The notes under the pieces were generated by a model. It saw only the letters and a list, made by a program, of their open reading frames with translations, was not told the DNA's origin and did not search any database. A program made the position numbers and the translations under genes. Shown piece by piece: positions 1 to 8,454 of a DNA stretch of 64,000 bases. Every line of letters begins with the position of its first letter. The stretch's first letter is position 1. Source of the DNA: Allocatelliglobosispora scoriae (GTDB lineage: Bacteria; Actinomycetota; Actinomycetes; Mycobacteriales; Micromonosporaceae); NCBI RefSeq assembly GCF_014204945.1, contig NZ_JACHMN010000002.1, positions 682,001 through 746,000 of the forward strand, in the 5' to 3' direction.

Positions 1-300
1 GGACCGGCTCAGCCACACCCCGGCCACCCGGCGCCCGGCGTCGCGAGCGATCTCCGGCTCCCGACCCGCCACCGCCAGCCGATGCACCTCCGCCCACCGC
101 GCAACCCTCACACCAGGCTCACCACCAGCCAACCGTCCCGCCTCCCCACCGTTAGTGGCCGAGGCCGACACATCCACCAACCCCAACCCCTCCCGCGACA
201 GCCGCCAACACCCCACACCATGCAACCCCGACCCGAACAGGCAGCCCCACAAGCCCGGCATGAAACCCAAGATCCGAATAGGACGGAACCACCAAATCAT
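1..300 (-). CDS. Unrecognised partial ORF running off the left edge
   Basis: The minus strand is open from an ATG whose first base is 300 to the left edge (at least 100 residues); in-frame ATGs also exist at 357 and 363. The peptide starts MIWWFRPIRILG and ends in a charged amphipathic stretch (WAEVHRLAVAG, then EIARDAGRRVAGVW) that reads like real protein. Third-position GC is lower than in the neighbours, and runs of GGT, GTG and TTG codons are common. I do not recognise the family and the C-terminus is missing. Long open frames are frequent at this GC content, so a chance ORF or a decayed gene is quite possible. Confidence 0.3.
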   Translation of the reverse strand, partial: MIWWFRPIRILGFMPGLWGCLFGSGLHGVGCWRLSREGLGLVDVSASATNGGEAGRLAGGEPGVRVARWAEVHRLAVAGREPEIARDAGRRVAGVWLSRS

Positions 301-393
301 CCCGCAAACCCGAACACCACCACAGCCACCGACCAGACACCTGCAACATCCGCTCATCGGCATGAGCGAGCGGGGTCGTCACTGTCTGCGGCT

Positions 394-894
394 TCAGATG
401 TAGCCGATCGGGCAGTCATGGCGCAGTGAGTGCTCGGCTGCCTGCCGGTAGACCGCGACGTAGAAGGTGACCGGGTCGTCGATGCTGTTGCTCAGCGCGA
501 GTGCGCCGCGCGGCAGGTCGGCAGGCAGGCCGATCTCGGCGGCCATCGGCACGACCGCGTCCCGTAGCCGATGGGAGCTGAAGACCCGAGTGTGTTCGTC
601 GTCGTACGCGTTGCCTATCGGCAGCGTGATCAAGCCGTCGAACAGCACCGGGACGAACAGAGCAGCATCGAGCAGTTCCTCGGCCCCGTGCCGGGCACAC
701 AGCTCGGCGAAGCCGTCCATCACCGGCGCGATCTTCTCTTCGAAACTCTCCGCTGGCGGCACCTCGTGTGGTGGCCCTGGGTAAGGCCTTAGGCCACGCT
801 CGACGAGAGCGCGGTCCAGCAGCGAGCGGATGCCGGACGTGATCTCGTCCTGGGCCCAGCTGTCAGGCCCGATGTCGACCAGGTAGATACCCAC
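394..894 (-). CDS. Conserved-looking hypothetical protein, 166 aa
   Basis: A soluble 166-residue protein starting MGIYLVDIGPDSW, with no signal peptide or membrane segment. It is acidic, with an alternating helix/strand pattern and codon usage typical of the window. I see no catalytic motif. The mid-region DAALFVPVLFDGLITLPIG and the C-terminal DDPVTFYVAVYRQAAEHS look like a compact globular domain. It sits alone, upstream of an MFS exporter on the same strand and with about 80 bases between them, so co-transcription is possible. No function can be assigned from the sequence. Confidence 0.75.
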   Translation of the reverse strand: MGIYLVDIGPDSWAQDEITSGIRSLLDRALVERGLRPYPGPPHEVPPAESFEEKIAPVMDGFAELCARHGAEELLDAALFVPVLFDGLITLPIGNAYDDEHTRVFSSHRLRDAVVPMAAEIGLPADLPRGALALSNSIDDPVTFYVAVYRQAAEHSLRHDCPIGYI

Positions 895-974
895 GCGGAT
901 ACGCTACCGACCCGAAAAGATGAGCGATCATTCCCTTCTGGCAGTCGTGACTTCGGAGCTGACGGGTACGCCGG

Positions 975-2261
975 TCAGGCAGAGACAAGCGCATCGGCAG
1001 GGTGGCTGCCCGTTGCCGGACTCTTCCAGTCGGAGGCACTTCGCAGCGCCGCCTCGACGCGGCGGTTGCCGGTCATGGTCGCCGTGACGGCGGTCATGGC
1101 GAGGAGGAGGCCGGCCGCGGCGTAGAGCGGGGTGCGCACGTCGTACGTGGTGGCCAGCCAGCCGCCGAGGAAGGCGCCGAAGGGGGCGGCGCACATGGCG
1201 AGCATGCGCGAGGTGGAGGCGACCCGGCCCATCAGGTGGGGTGGGACGATCGCCTGCCGGAGCGAGGGGGCGAGCACCATCGTGGCGCCCATGCCTGCCC
1301 CGCAGACGGCGAGCGCGAGCCCGGCCGCGTACGGATTCGGGGCGGCGGCAAGCCCCAGAATGGCAAGCCCTTCGACCATGGCCGTGCTGGTCAGTGCAGT
1401 GCCGGTGCCGAGTCGTCGACCGAGGAAGGAGGCGATGCCCGCGCCGAGCAGTCCGCCCGTGGCCTCCGCCGTCAGGAGCAGACCGAAGCCGAGAGTGCCG
1501 ATGCCGAGACGGTCGTGCGCGAAGAGGGCGAGTACGGTCTCCACGGCGAGGAAGGCGACGTTGCCGACCGCCGGACGGAGCGCGAGCCCGAGCAGCAATC
1601 GATCACGGAAGACGTACGAGGCCCCTGCCTGTGCCTGCCGAAGCAGTGACTCGCGGGCCTGAGGTGCGGGGCGAGGTATGGCGGGCAGCGACCGGATGAG
1701 TACGGCGGAGAGCGCGAACGACACCGCGTCGGCGAGCAGCGGGACCGCCCGCCCGAGGACGAGCAGCGCACTGCCCGCCGGAGGCCCCGCGAAGCCGGAC
1801 ATCGCGGTCTGGGCTCCGCGCAGGCGGGTGTTCGCCCGTTCCAGGAACGCGGGATCGCGGCCGAGCAGCTCTGGCAGATAAGCCGTGGCGGCCGTGTCGA
1901 AGAAGAGGCCGCCGAGGCTGAGCAGGAAGGCGACGCCCGCGATCAGCGGAATGCTCAGCACATCGAGCGCTGCAGCGGCCGCGGGTATCACCAGGAGCAG
2001 CGCACGCGTGGTGTCGGCGATCCACATCGTGCGCCGGCGGTCCCAGCGGTCCACCAGCGCACCGCCCAGCACCCCGAAGAGCAGCCACGGCAGTGTCCCG
2101 GCGGCCACCACGACGGCGAGCGCCATCGGAGCTCGTGTCAACGTCAACGCGAGCAGCGGCAGGGCGGCGTGCATGACGCCGTCACCGAGCGAGGAGACCG
2201 TCTGTGCGGTCCACAGCCGTCCGAACCCGGTCGGCAGCTTCATGGTCAGGTCGAGGTGCAT
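975..2261 (-). CDS. MFS exporter (MFS_3/macrolide-tetracycline efflux type)
   Basis: A 428-residue protein with about 12 hydrophobic segments and the signature loop between TM2 and TM3 (GALVDRWDRRRTMWIAD), which is characteristic of the Major Facilitator Superfamily. The second half repeats the fold (FGLLLTAEATGGLLGAG, MGRVASTSRMLA). By family it is a proton-driven exporter in the cytoplasmic membrane, most like the MefA/MFS_3 group that expels drugs; the substrate is not readable. I chose the ATG at 2261 because the protein becomes family-like there; an ATG at 2243 is equally possible. An open extension to 2399 is probably not translated. Confidence 0.85.
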   Translation of the reverse strand: MHLDLTMKLPTGFGRLWTAQTVSSLGDGVMHAALPLLALTLTRAPMALAVVVAAGTLPWLLFGVLGGALVDRWDRRRTMWIADTTRALLLVIPAAAAALDVLSIPLIAGVAFLLSLGGLFFDTAATAYLPELLGRDPAFLERANTRLRGAQTAMSGFAGPPAGSALLVLGRAVPLLADAVSFALSAVLIRSLPAIPRPAPQARESLLRQAQAGASYVFRDRLLLGLALRPAVGNVAFLAVETVLALFAHDRLGIGTLGFGLLLTAEATGGLLGAGIASFLGRRLGTGTALTSTAMVEGLAILGLAAAPNPYAAGLALAVCGAGMGATMVLAPSLRQAIVPPHLMGRVASTSRMLAMCAAPFGAFLGGWLATTYDVRTPLYAAAGLLLAMTAVTATMTGNRRVEAALRSASDWKSPATGSHPADALVSA

Positions 2262-2357
2262 GACCTCACGCTGCCGAAGCTGCCGGACCTGATCAAGGTC
2301 GAATCTCCAACCGTGCCATAACACGGGGCTTATCAACGGGGGTAGATCGCCGCCATG

Positions 2358-2547
2358 AGGCGAATTCATCCTGGGCAGTCCGCAGCCGACCGGCTTCACC
2401 GGGCCGGTCGCCGAGGATTACCTGGACGCGGACGAATACATCACCGCGGCCGCGAGCAGCCTGCTGTGCCGGGCCGGAAAGGTGGTGCCGACCAGCATCA
2501 ACTTCAGATCCGCATCGACGCGGCTGCCGGGCAACCTGCCCCGATGA
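2358..2547 (+). pseudogene. Possible gene remnant (transglutaminase-like flavour)
   Basis: The 450-base gap between the MFS gene and the next gene holds no convincing intact gene. One plus-strand frame without a usable start reads protein-like (FTGPVAEDYLDADEYITAA) before degrading to a stop at 2545. The motif resembles the start of transglutaminase-like proteins, which often carry DYL.ADE.I followed by helices. The rest of the gap holds a small hairpin at 2311-2326 (CCGTG and CACGG arms). It may be a relic or chance. Confidence 0.25.
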
Positions 2548-2712
2548 CGACGGACTCGCTCGACATCAAGGTCGAACCGCAGCTCGTCCTCTCCTGCGGG
2601 CACTGAGCAGGCGAGACCGACCGGCGGCAGCGTCGGCGGCAGCGCGTACGCGGGCAAGGGCGTGAGTGGATGCCCGGGGGCGGCGGGAGGCTCGTCCTGG
2701 CGTTCGGCGATC

Positions 2713-3108
2713 ATGAACCTCATGGATGAGCAGCAGGCGCCGCAGTCGGCCGAGAGTGCGGCGAAGGTCATCACTCTCTGCGGCTCGACCAGGTTCGAGA
2801 CTGAGTTCGCGAAGGTCAACCAGCGGCTCACGATGGAGGGTTGCGTCGTGATCAGTCTCGGAATGTTCCGCCTCCCCGATCTGCCGGGCTACGACTGGAC
2901 AGCCGACAGCTCGGACCTGAAGGGGCGGCTCGGCAGGGTGCACTTCCAGAAAATTCGCATGGCGGACGAGGTGTACATCGTGGATCCGGGCGGCTACGTG
3001 GGTGAGTCGACCCGGCGGGAGATCGCCTACGCGGAGTCGCTCGGCAAGCCGGTCCGGTATCTGAGTCGCGAGCGCCCGGCTCGAACGGCAGACAGCCCCC
3101 AAGATTGA
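2713..3108 (+). CDS. Nucleoside 2-deoxyribosyltransferase-fold protein
   Basis: A 131-residue protein with an N-terminal strand and glycine loop ITLCGSTRFETEF, then KIRMADEVYIVDPGGYVGESTRREIAYA and a final GKPVRYL strand. This order (CGSxRF, xDxVYVVDxGGYxGxSTxxEIxYA, GKPVxYL) is that of small proteins with the nucleoside 2-deoxyribosyltransferase / DUF4406-like Rossmann fold. Such proteins bind nucleotides or nucleosides; whether this one cleaves a glycosidic bond cannot be told. The start is the ATG at 2713; the ATG at 2722 is an alternative, and the open extension back to 2662 looks non-coding. It is convergent with the TetR gene downstream. Confidence 0.75.
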   Translation: MNLMDEQQAPQSAESAAKVITLCGSTRFETEFAKVNQRLTMEGCVVISLGMFRLPDLPGYDWTADSSDLKGRLGRVHFQKIRMADEVYIVDPGGYVGESTRREIAYAESLGKPVRYLSRERPARTADSPQD

Positions 3109-3167
3109 GTCCCCCTGGCCGTCCACTCATCGACGCTAGCGCGCCGCGGTCGGTGTGGATGGCTGGT

Positions 3168-3737
3168 TCAGGGCGTCGGTCCGAGGCCGCGCATCAGGAT
3201 GTCGAGCAGGCGGTCTGCTCGGGCGGCGTGTTCGGGCGGGCGGGCCACGGTGAAGATGCCGATGAGGCTGGCGGCGACGTCCTCGGCGGTGACATCGGTG
3301 CGGATTTCGCCTGTCGCGCGGCCGGCGTTGAGGATTTCGTCGATGGCGGCGAGCAGTTCGGCCTGCGTGTGGGCGTGGGCGATGTCGCCGGATTCGATCA
3401 TCGCGAGCAGCGTGTCGAGCATGCCGTTCTTGGTCGCGATCCAGTCGCCGAACAGGTCCATCCAGCGTCGTAGCGCCGCGGGCGGGGAAAGCCGGACGAG
3501 GAGCTCGCGGGCGCCGGTGGTGAGCCGCGCGACCTGGTCGTGGTAGACCGCGTCGACGAGGGATTCACGGGTGGGGAAGTGCCGGTAGAGCGTGGCGATG
3601 CCGACCCCGGCTTCGCGTGCGATCGCACGCATGGAGGGTTCGGTATCGGCGGACACGAACACACGGGTCGCGACTTCGAGGAGTTGGTCGCGGTTGCGGG
3701 TCGCGTCCGCTCGCAGTCTGCGCGCGTCTGACTCCAC
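3168..3737 (-). CDS. TetR family transcriptional regulator
   Basis: A 189-residue protein with the TetR N-terminal DNA-binding domain: RDQLLEVATRVF, then the helix-turn-helix MRAIAREAGVGIATLYRHFPTRESLVDAVY (residues about 20-70). The C-terminal part is the usual all-helical ligand and dimer domain. It is divergent from an NADP-dependent quinone oxidoreductase with about 100 bases between them. This is the classic layout in which the regulator represses itself and the neighbouring enzyme and is released by a small-molecule inducer. The start is probably GTG at 3737; a TTG at 3740 is immediately upstream. Confidence 0.88.
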   Translation of the reverse strand: MESDARRLRADATRNRDQLLEVATRVFVSADTEPSMRAIAREAGVGIATLYRHFPTRESLVDAVYHDQVARLTTGARELLVRLSPPAALRRWMDLFGDWIATKNGMLDTLLAMIESGDIAHAHTQAELLAAIDEILNAGRATGEIRTDVTAEDVAASLIGIFTVARPPEHAARADRLLDILMRGLGPTP

Positions 3738-3836
3738 CAAAACGGATCACGCTCCGATTGTGCTACGTTGGCTCTTGGAAACGGAGCATAGTCCACTTCC
3801 GCTCCTTCCATCCACGGTCAGAGGGGACCGCACAGC
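3738..3836. promoter_or_regulatory. Divergent promoter region with candidate TetR operator
   Basis: Between the divergent TetR and oxidoreductase genes lie two nested inverted repeats. TGGAA (3776-3780) pairs with TTCCA (3806-3810), and GGAGC (3783-3787) pairs with GCTCC (3801-3805). The partial symmetry over about 35 bases is the expected size for a TetR dimer pair. GAGGGG at about 3821-3826 is a likely ribosome binding site for the ATG at 3837. Confidence 0.5.
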
Positions 3837-4796
3837 ATGCAAGAAGCCAGCGCCCACACCTCCGGGGTCATGAGCAGGGCGGTCCTGCTCGAGTCGTTCG
3901 GCGGCTCCGAGGTTCTCGATCTCCACGAGGTACCCACACCACAGGCAGGCCCGGGGCAGATCCGCGTGCGAGTCACCGCAGCCGGACTGAACCCGATGGA
4001 CTGGTTCATGACCTCCGACCCGGACACCGCCGGCCGCTTCGGCCTGAGCCTGCCGTCCGGATTCGGAACCGACTACGCCGGGATCGTCGACCAGGTCGGT
4101 GCCGGCGTGACCGGGTTCGCAGCCGGCGACCGGGTGTTCGGCGGAGCGCTCTCCCGCGCGGTCGCCGACTACGTGGTGATCGACGCGGCAGGGACCATCG
4201 CGGTGGGCGGCGACGCGCACCACACCCCTGACGGCGTCGACGACCGCACCGCCGCCGCGCTGACCATAGCCGGGTGCACGGCCGCCGCAGCCCTCGTCGT
4301 CGTCAACCCCGGCCCGGGCGACACCCTGCTCATCGGTGGTGCGGGCGGCGGAGTCGGCGTGTTCACCGTGCAGCTCGCCCGGCTCACCGGCGCGCGGGTG
4401 ATCGGAACCGGATCGGCGACCTCGGCCGACGCCCTGCGAGCCCTCGGCGCCGAGCCGGTCGTCTACGGGGACGGCCTGGCCGACCGGCTCCGAGCCCTGG
4501 CTCCCGGCGGCATCACCGCGGCGATCGACCTGTTCGGCACCGACACGGTGCGGGTGGCACGGGAACTCGGCGTGCCCGACGAGCGCATCACCACCATCGC
4601 CGCCCAGGTCGACGGGATCACCCCGGCGAACGGAGCCAACGCCGCCCCGGGCGCCATCGAGGAGATCGCGCACCTGGTCGCCGCAGGCCGGCTGCGCGTA
4701 CCCATCGCGGCGACCTTCCCCGTCGAGCAGATCCGCGCCGCAGTCGACCTCCAAGCCGGCCGCCACGTACACGGCAAGATCGTCATCGACCTGTAG
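3837..4796 (+). CDS. NADP-dependent quinone oxidoreductase (MDR superfamily)
   Basis: A 319-residue zinc-independent medium-chain dehydrogenase/reductase. The N-terminal catalytic domain has the family pattern (ESFGGSEVLDLHEVPTP, then AAGLNPMDW and GTDYAGIVDQVGAGV). The NADPH-binding Rossmann domain carries LLIGGAGGGVGVFTVQLA and a downstream GARVIGTGSA. Family members reduce quinones or alpha,beta-unsaturated carbonyls in the cytosol with NADPH. It is one of three such enzymes in this window and is paired with a divergent TetR regulator, so an inducible detoxification role is likely. The ATG at 3837 follows GAGGGG; an internal ATG at 3870 is also possible. Confidence 0.87.
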   Translation: MQEASAHTSGVMSRAVLLESFGGSEVLDLHEVPTPQAGPGQIRVRVTAAGLNPMDWFMTSDPDTAGRFGLSLPSGFGTDYAGIVDQVGAGVTGFAAGDRVFGGALSRAVADYVVIDAAGTIAVGGDAHHTPDGVDDRTAAALTIAGCTAAAALVVVNPGPGDTLLIGGAGGGVGVFTVQLARLTGARVIGTGSATSADALRALGAEPVVYGDGLADRLRALAPGGITAAIDLFGTDTVRVARELGVPDERITTIAAQVDGITPANGANAAPGAIEEIAHLVAAGRLRVPIAATFPVEQIRAAVDLQAGRHVHGKIVIDL

Positions 4797-4944
4797 CTCC
4801 CGCCCACCGAGACGCCAGGGATGTGGCGTTCCGGTGGCCCGGCGCCGACCTGTCCTTTCGGAAAGGTCGGGCTTCCCCTGCGGCATGAGTCTTCTCGCCA
4901 GGCCGCGACTTGTGCCGAGCCCATCGACGTTCAAGCATTTGCCT

Positions 4945-5775
4945 ATGAAAAAATGGGCAATCCTTTCAGCGGCGGCGGTCCTGGCCGGCGTAGCGATCCA
5001 GAGCCCGGCCGAAGCGGTTGCGGGCATCCAGTACGTGACGTCGGCGAGCGCGACCGACAGCTCGGCGGCGAAGACCGTGGTCCTCTACTGCCCGACCGGC
5101 ACCGTCTCGATCGGAGGCGGGGCGTACCTGACCGGAGCGACCGGGCAGGCCACGATCCGGCAGATCGCACCGACCACGGTCCTCGGCCGCAACGCCCTGG
5201 TCGTGATCGGCGCCGAGGACTCCGACGGCTACTCCGGCACATGGAACATCACCGCCACCAACGTGTGCATCCCGACCCCGGCCGGCTTCCGCTATGTCCG
5301 GGTCACCGTCAGCGACCCGTCGCTCGTCTGGGCCACCGCCGACTGCACGGGCCAGCGGGTCATCGGTAGCGGATACACCGTCTCCTCGACGGCCAAGGCG
5401 ATGGCCACCGGCATCGAGATCGACACCCGCAACCGCGCGTACCTGAGCGTCGAGCCCAGCAGCGTCCCCGGCGCCGTCACACCCATCACCGGTACGGTCA
5501 CCGCCGCCTGCGCCGACGCCCAGCTGCCCGGGACCGTGCAGACCTCGGCGAGTACGCCGCAGGACTCCTCCAACCCGCAGACCGTGACCGTCACCTGCCC
5601 GACCGGTACACAGATCGTCCACATCGGCGGCGACCTGTGGCGCGTACGCGGGCACTCGGTCATCGACGACTTCCGGATCATCCAGCCGAACATGATCACC
5701 GTGACCGGATACGAGGACGAGCTCGGCAACCCCGACATCTGGGCCACCGAGGCGTACGCCACCTGCGCCGCATAG
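4945..5775 (+). CDS. Sec-exported protein with two CPTG modules
   Basis: A 276-residue protein with a clear signal peptide (MKKWAILSAAAVLAGVAI, cleavage near AEA). The mature part is rich in Thr, Ser, Val and Ala and predicted to be beta-sheet. It contains a duplicated motif, LYCPTGTVSIGGGAYL near residue 45 and VTCPTGTQIVHIGGDLW near residue 215. Six cysteines are spaced so that they could form three disulfides. The ATG at 4945 is chosen because the signal peptide starts there; the frame is open further upstream but the extension is not export-like. I do not recognise the family. It is probably an extracellular structural or surface protein. Confidence 0.75.
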   Translation: MKKWAILSAAAVLAGVAIQSPAEAVAGIQYVTSASATDSSAAKTVVLYCPTGTVSIGGGAYLTGATGQATIRQIAPTTVLGRNALVVIGAEDSDGYSGTWNITATNVCIPTPAGFRYVRVTVSDPSLVWATADCTGQRVIGSGYTVSSTAKAMATGIEIDTRNRAYLSVEPSSVPGAVTPITGTVTAACADAQLPGTVQTSASTPQDSSNPQTVTVTCPTGTQIVHIGGDLWRVRGHSVIDDFRIIQPNMITVTGYEDELGNPDIWATEAYATCAA

Positions 5776-5791
5776 ACCACGACACCCTCGG

Positions 5792-5821
5792 TGCCGCCAG
5801 GCGCACGCAGCCCTGGCGGCA
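5792..5821 (+). terminator. Stem-loop terminator after the exported-protein gene
   Basis: Ten-base arms TGCCGCCAGG (5792-5801) and CCTGGCGGCA (5812-5821) enclose a 10-base loop, 17 bases after the stop codon. There is no U tract, as is common in actinobacteria. The remaining bases to 6007 show only a short unconvincing ORF. Confidence 0.6.
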
Positions 5822-6007
5822 TCAAGCCCGAGGTCGCCAGATGGTGGAGTTCGGCACGGTGTCGCGGGAGCCGAGCCCCGGCGGGATCGTCAACCGCCTC
5901 ATCGTCGCGGGCGGATGACGCACGGGCGGGCAGCTCGACCTTCGGGCAGCGTCCGACCGTCCCATCAGGCCATTGACGGGCATAATCACCGCTGGTGAAG
6001 TTGCCGG

Positions 6008-7159
6008 GTGCATACTCGACACCGCCGCAATCACCGATCCGTCGCCATCCGAGCCGCCAGCCTGGCCGGTGCCGCCCTCCTCCTGCTGCCGCTGGCAGCG
6101 TGCGTGAAGAAGGCCTCGACGGCCCAGCCGACGGCGACGCCGACCACCACCACCGATGTCAGCCCCGGCGACACCGGCCCCAGCCCGGTCCCGCGCTCCT
6201 CGATCTACGCCTTCGCGGGCACGAAGGCGTTCGGGGTCGGCGAGGCCGGCAAAGTGCTCTACCAGGCGACCTCCGGGACCTGGAGCGAGCCGCAGTGGAC
6301 GCAGAAGGGCCGCTACGCCGCCGCCGTCTCCCGGACCCTCAACGCCAAGGACGCCCGGCTGGCCGTCATCGACAGCCAGACCGGCAAGGTGATCAACATC
6401 CGCTGCGGCTGCGGCTCGGTGGCGCTCGTCGGCGACTCCATCGCCGTCTGGGCCGACGAGAAGGGGCAGCTCTTCCAGCTCGACATCACCAGCGCCGGCG
6501 TCGCCCGGAAGTTGAACGTCTCGCTGCCGCAGGGCACGCCCCGGCTCGCCGCCGCCGGGACCAACGACACGTTTCTGCTCATCGCGTCGGACGCACCCGA
6601 CGGCGACAACGGCAAAGGCGCTGCCTACTCGGTGAAGCTCGACGGGAGCAAGACGCTCGTCCGGGATCTACCGGAGGTGAGCACGCTGCAGTTCGCCGCG
6701 GCACGTGCCGGTGGTGGCGAGGGGGCGCGGTGGGCGTACCAGGTGATTGAATCTCAGGGCGATTGCGCGCACCCGGGGCCGATCCTGGTCGTGGACGACG
6801 CGGGAGCGGCGACCACACCCGACGTGACGGACCTCCTCGGCGGTAAGACCGCCGAGGAGGTCGACGTCGCTGTGCTCTCCGCCTGGTGGGAGCCGGACGG
6901 CAGGCTCTTCGCGGTGATGCAGAGCTGGATCTGCGACCCCTCGGGCGGCACCCCGGTGGTCAAGGCGAGCCTGTGGCGGCTCGACGGCGGGAAGTGGCTC
7001 GCGGTGGAGCAGCCGGCGCTGCGGCTCGAGCACGACCTCGCCGCGGACACGAAGATCGTCCTGACCGACGACGACAAGCTGACCCTGGAGACCTCCTCGG
7101 GCAGCACCCCGATCGCGGCCGACGTGCTCTCGGTGGTCCTGCCGCCCGTCGTGCCGTAG
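6008..7159 (+). CDS. Exported lipoprotein, beta-propeller-like
   Basis: A 383-residue protein starting at GTG 6008. It has a basic N-terminus, a hydrophobic stretch (AASLAGAALLLLPLAAC) and a lipobox LAAC, so it is predicted to be lipidated and anchored outside the membrane. A Thr/Pro-rich linker follows. The body carries repeated strand motifs of the kind seen in propeller folds (GKVLYQATSG, ARLAVIDSQTGKVINIRCG, SLWRLDGGKWLAVEQ). No catalytic residues stand out. The next gene, an APH-type kinase, begins 21 bases downstream and may be co-transcribed. Confidence 0.78.
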   Translation: MHTRHRRNHRSVAIRAASLAGAALLLLPLAACVKKASTAQPTATPTTTTDVSPGDTGPSPVPRSSIYAFAGTKAFGVGEAGKVLYQATSGTWSEPQWTQKGRYAAAVSRTLNAKDARLAVIDSQTGKVINIRCGCGSVALVGDSIAVWADEKGQLFQLDITSAGVARKLNVSLPQGTPRLAAAGTNDTFLLIASDAPDGDNGKGAAYSVKLDGSKTLVRDLPEVSTLQFAAARAGGGEGARWAYQVIESQGDCAHPGPILVVDDAGAATTPDVTDLLGGKTAEEVDVAVLSAWWEPDGRLFAVMQSWICDPSGGTPVVKASLWRLDGGKWLAVEQPALRLEHDLAADTKIVLTDDDKLTLETSSGSTPIAADVLSVVLPPVVP

Positions 7160-7180
7160 GCGGCTGTAGCGTCCTGCGAT

Positions 7181-7957
7181 ATGGCGGACCAGGAGTTCCT
7201 GCAGGATCAGCCGCATCGTGCGGTGGTGCGGGTCGGCGACACGGTACGCCGGCCCGCACTCCCCTGGACGCCGACGGTCCACGAGCTGCTGCGCCACCTG
7301 GAGTCGGTCGGCTTCGAGGCCGCGCCGAGGGCGCTGGGCATCGACGAGCAGGGCCGCGAGGTCCTGACCTATCTGGAGGGCGACTCCGGCGGCGACGGCT
7401 GGGACCGGGTCGCCGACGAGGCCGGGCTGGTCGCGATGGCCCGGCTGCTGCGCGACTACCACCAGGCCGTGGCGGGATTCCGGCCGACCGCCGAGGCCGG
7501 CTGGGCGACGCATCCCGGTCCCGTCGCCGCGGGTGAGCTGGTCTGCCACGGCGACTTCGGGCCGTGGAACCTCGTCTGGCACGGCACGCGGCCCGTCGGC
7601 ATCCTGGACTGGGACCTCGCCTGGCCCGCCGAACCGCTGCACGACGTCGCCTACGCCCTGGAGTACGTGACCCCGTTTCGCGACGATGCCGAATGCCTGC
7701 GCTGGCTGCGGTACCCGTCGCCGCCGGAGCGGCGCCGCCGGATGGAGCTGTTCGCCGACGCCTACGGACTGACCTCGATCGACGGCCTGGTCGACAAGGT
7801 GATCGAGCAGCAGGAGGTCGTGCTGGACCGGGCCCGCCGGCTCGCCGCGCAGGGCGTCCAGCCGCAGCTGTCGTGGCTGGCGAGCGGCGCTCTCGACGAG
7901 GTGGCGGCGCGGATCCGGTGGAGCCGTGACCACCGGCACCTGATCCAGGAGCCGTGA
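7181..7957 (+). CDS. Aminoglycoside phosphotransferase (APH) family kinase
   Basis: A 258-residue protein with the catalytic signature of the APH/choline kinase fold: VCHGDFGPWNLVW (Brenner motif HxDxxxxN, residues about 121-129), followed by GILDWDLAWPAEP with the metal-binding Asp. Substrates of this family range from aminoglycosides and macrolides to small metabolites, so a resistance role is only one option. The N-terminal nucleotide lobe is short (VVRVGDTVRRPA) compared with classical APH(3') enzymes. It lies in a tight plus-strand series with a GNAT acetyltransferase 25 bases downstream. Confidence 0.82.
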   Translation: MADQEFLQDQPHRAVVRVGDTVRRPALPWTPTVHELLRHLESVGFEAAPRALGIDEQGREVLTYLEGDSGGDGWDRVADEAGLVAMARLLRDYHQAVAGFRPTAEAGWATHPGPVAAGELVCHGDFGPWNLVWHGTRPVGILDWDLAWPAEPLHDVAYALEYVTPFRDDAECLRWLRYPSPPERRRRMELFADAYGLTSIDGLVDKVIEQQEVVLDRARRLAAQGVQPQLSWLASGALDEVAARIRWSRDHRHLIQEP

Positions 7958-7982
7958 CCGGCGGCGGGTTAGATTTCTCCTC

Positions 7983-8423
7983 GTGATGATCGAGGAACGG
8001 GCCGAGGACGACGCCGAGCTGACCGTGCTGCTGGACGCGGCCTTCGCGGAGCTGGTGCGCCGCTACGGGCTGGAGGGCCGCTCGCACGTCAAGGGCGGCG
8101 CCCGGTTCCTGGTGGCGGTCCTTGACGGTCGGGCCGTCGGCTGCGGCGCACTGCAGGCGACCGAGGATCCGCAGGTCGGAGAGCTCAAGCGGATGTACGT
8201 CCAGCCGGATGCCCGCGGCCAGGGGGTCGCCGCAGCGGTCCTGGCCGGGGTGGAGGCCCTCGGTCGGGAGCTCGGCTACCGGTCGATCCGGCTCGCGACC
8301 GGGCTGCGGCAGCCGGAGGCGATGGCGCTCTACGAGAAGCACGGGTACCGGCCGATGGAGCCCTACGGCAAGTACGTCCACCAGGAGCTCATCCGCTGCT
8401 ACGACAAGCAGCTCGACCGGTAG
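7983..8423 (+). CDS. GNAT family N-acetyltransferase
   Basis: A 146-residue single-domain acetyltransferase. Motif A, the acetyl-CoA pyrophosphate loop, is visible as LKRMYVQPDARGQGVAAAVLAGVE (R/QxxGxG/A pattern, residues about 70-93), followed by the motif B helix LYEKHGYRPMEPYG. GNAT enzymes move an acetyl group from acetyl-CoA to an amine on a small molecule or protein. The substrate is unknown. The start may be GTG 7983 or ATG 7986. It directly follows the APH-type kinase, so a joint small-molecule modifying role is possible but not shown. Confidence 0.85.
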   Translation: MMIEERAEDDAELTVLLDAAFAELVRRYGLEGRSHVKGGARFLVAVLDGRAVGCGALQATEDPQVGELKRMYVQPDARGQGVAAAVLAGVEALGRELGYRSIRLATGLRQPEAMALYEKHGYRPMEPYGKYVHQELIRCYDKQLDR

Positions 8424-8454
8424 CCTGGACAGACGCAGATCTTGGGAGTGCCGC

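Noticed and set aside
7181-8423. An aminoglycoside resistance cassette (APH kinase plus acetyltransferase)
   Set aside because: Both genes belong to broad families and lack features specific to known resistance enzymes. No integron or transposon ends flank them, so a resistance label would be overstated.
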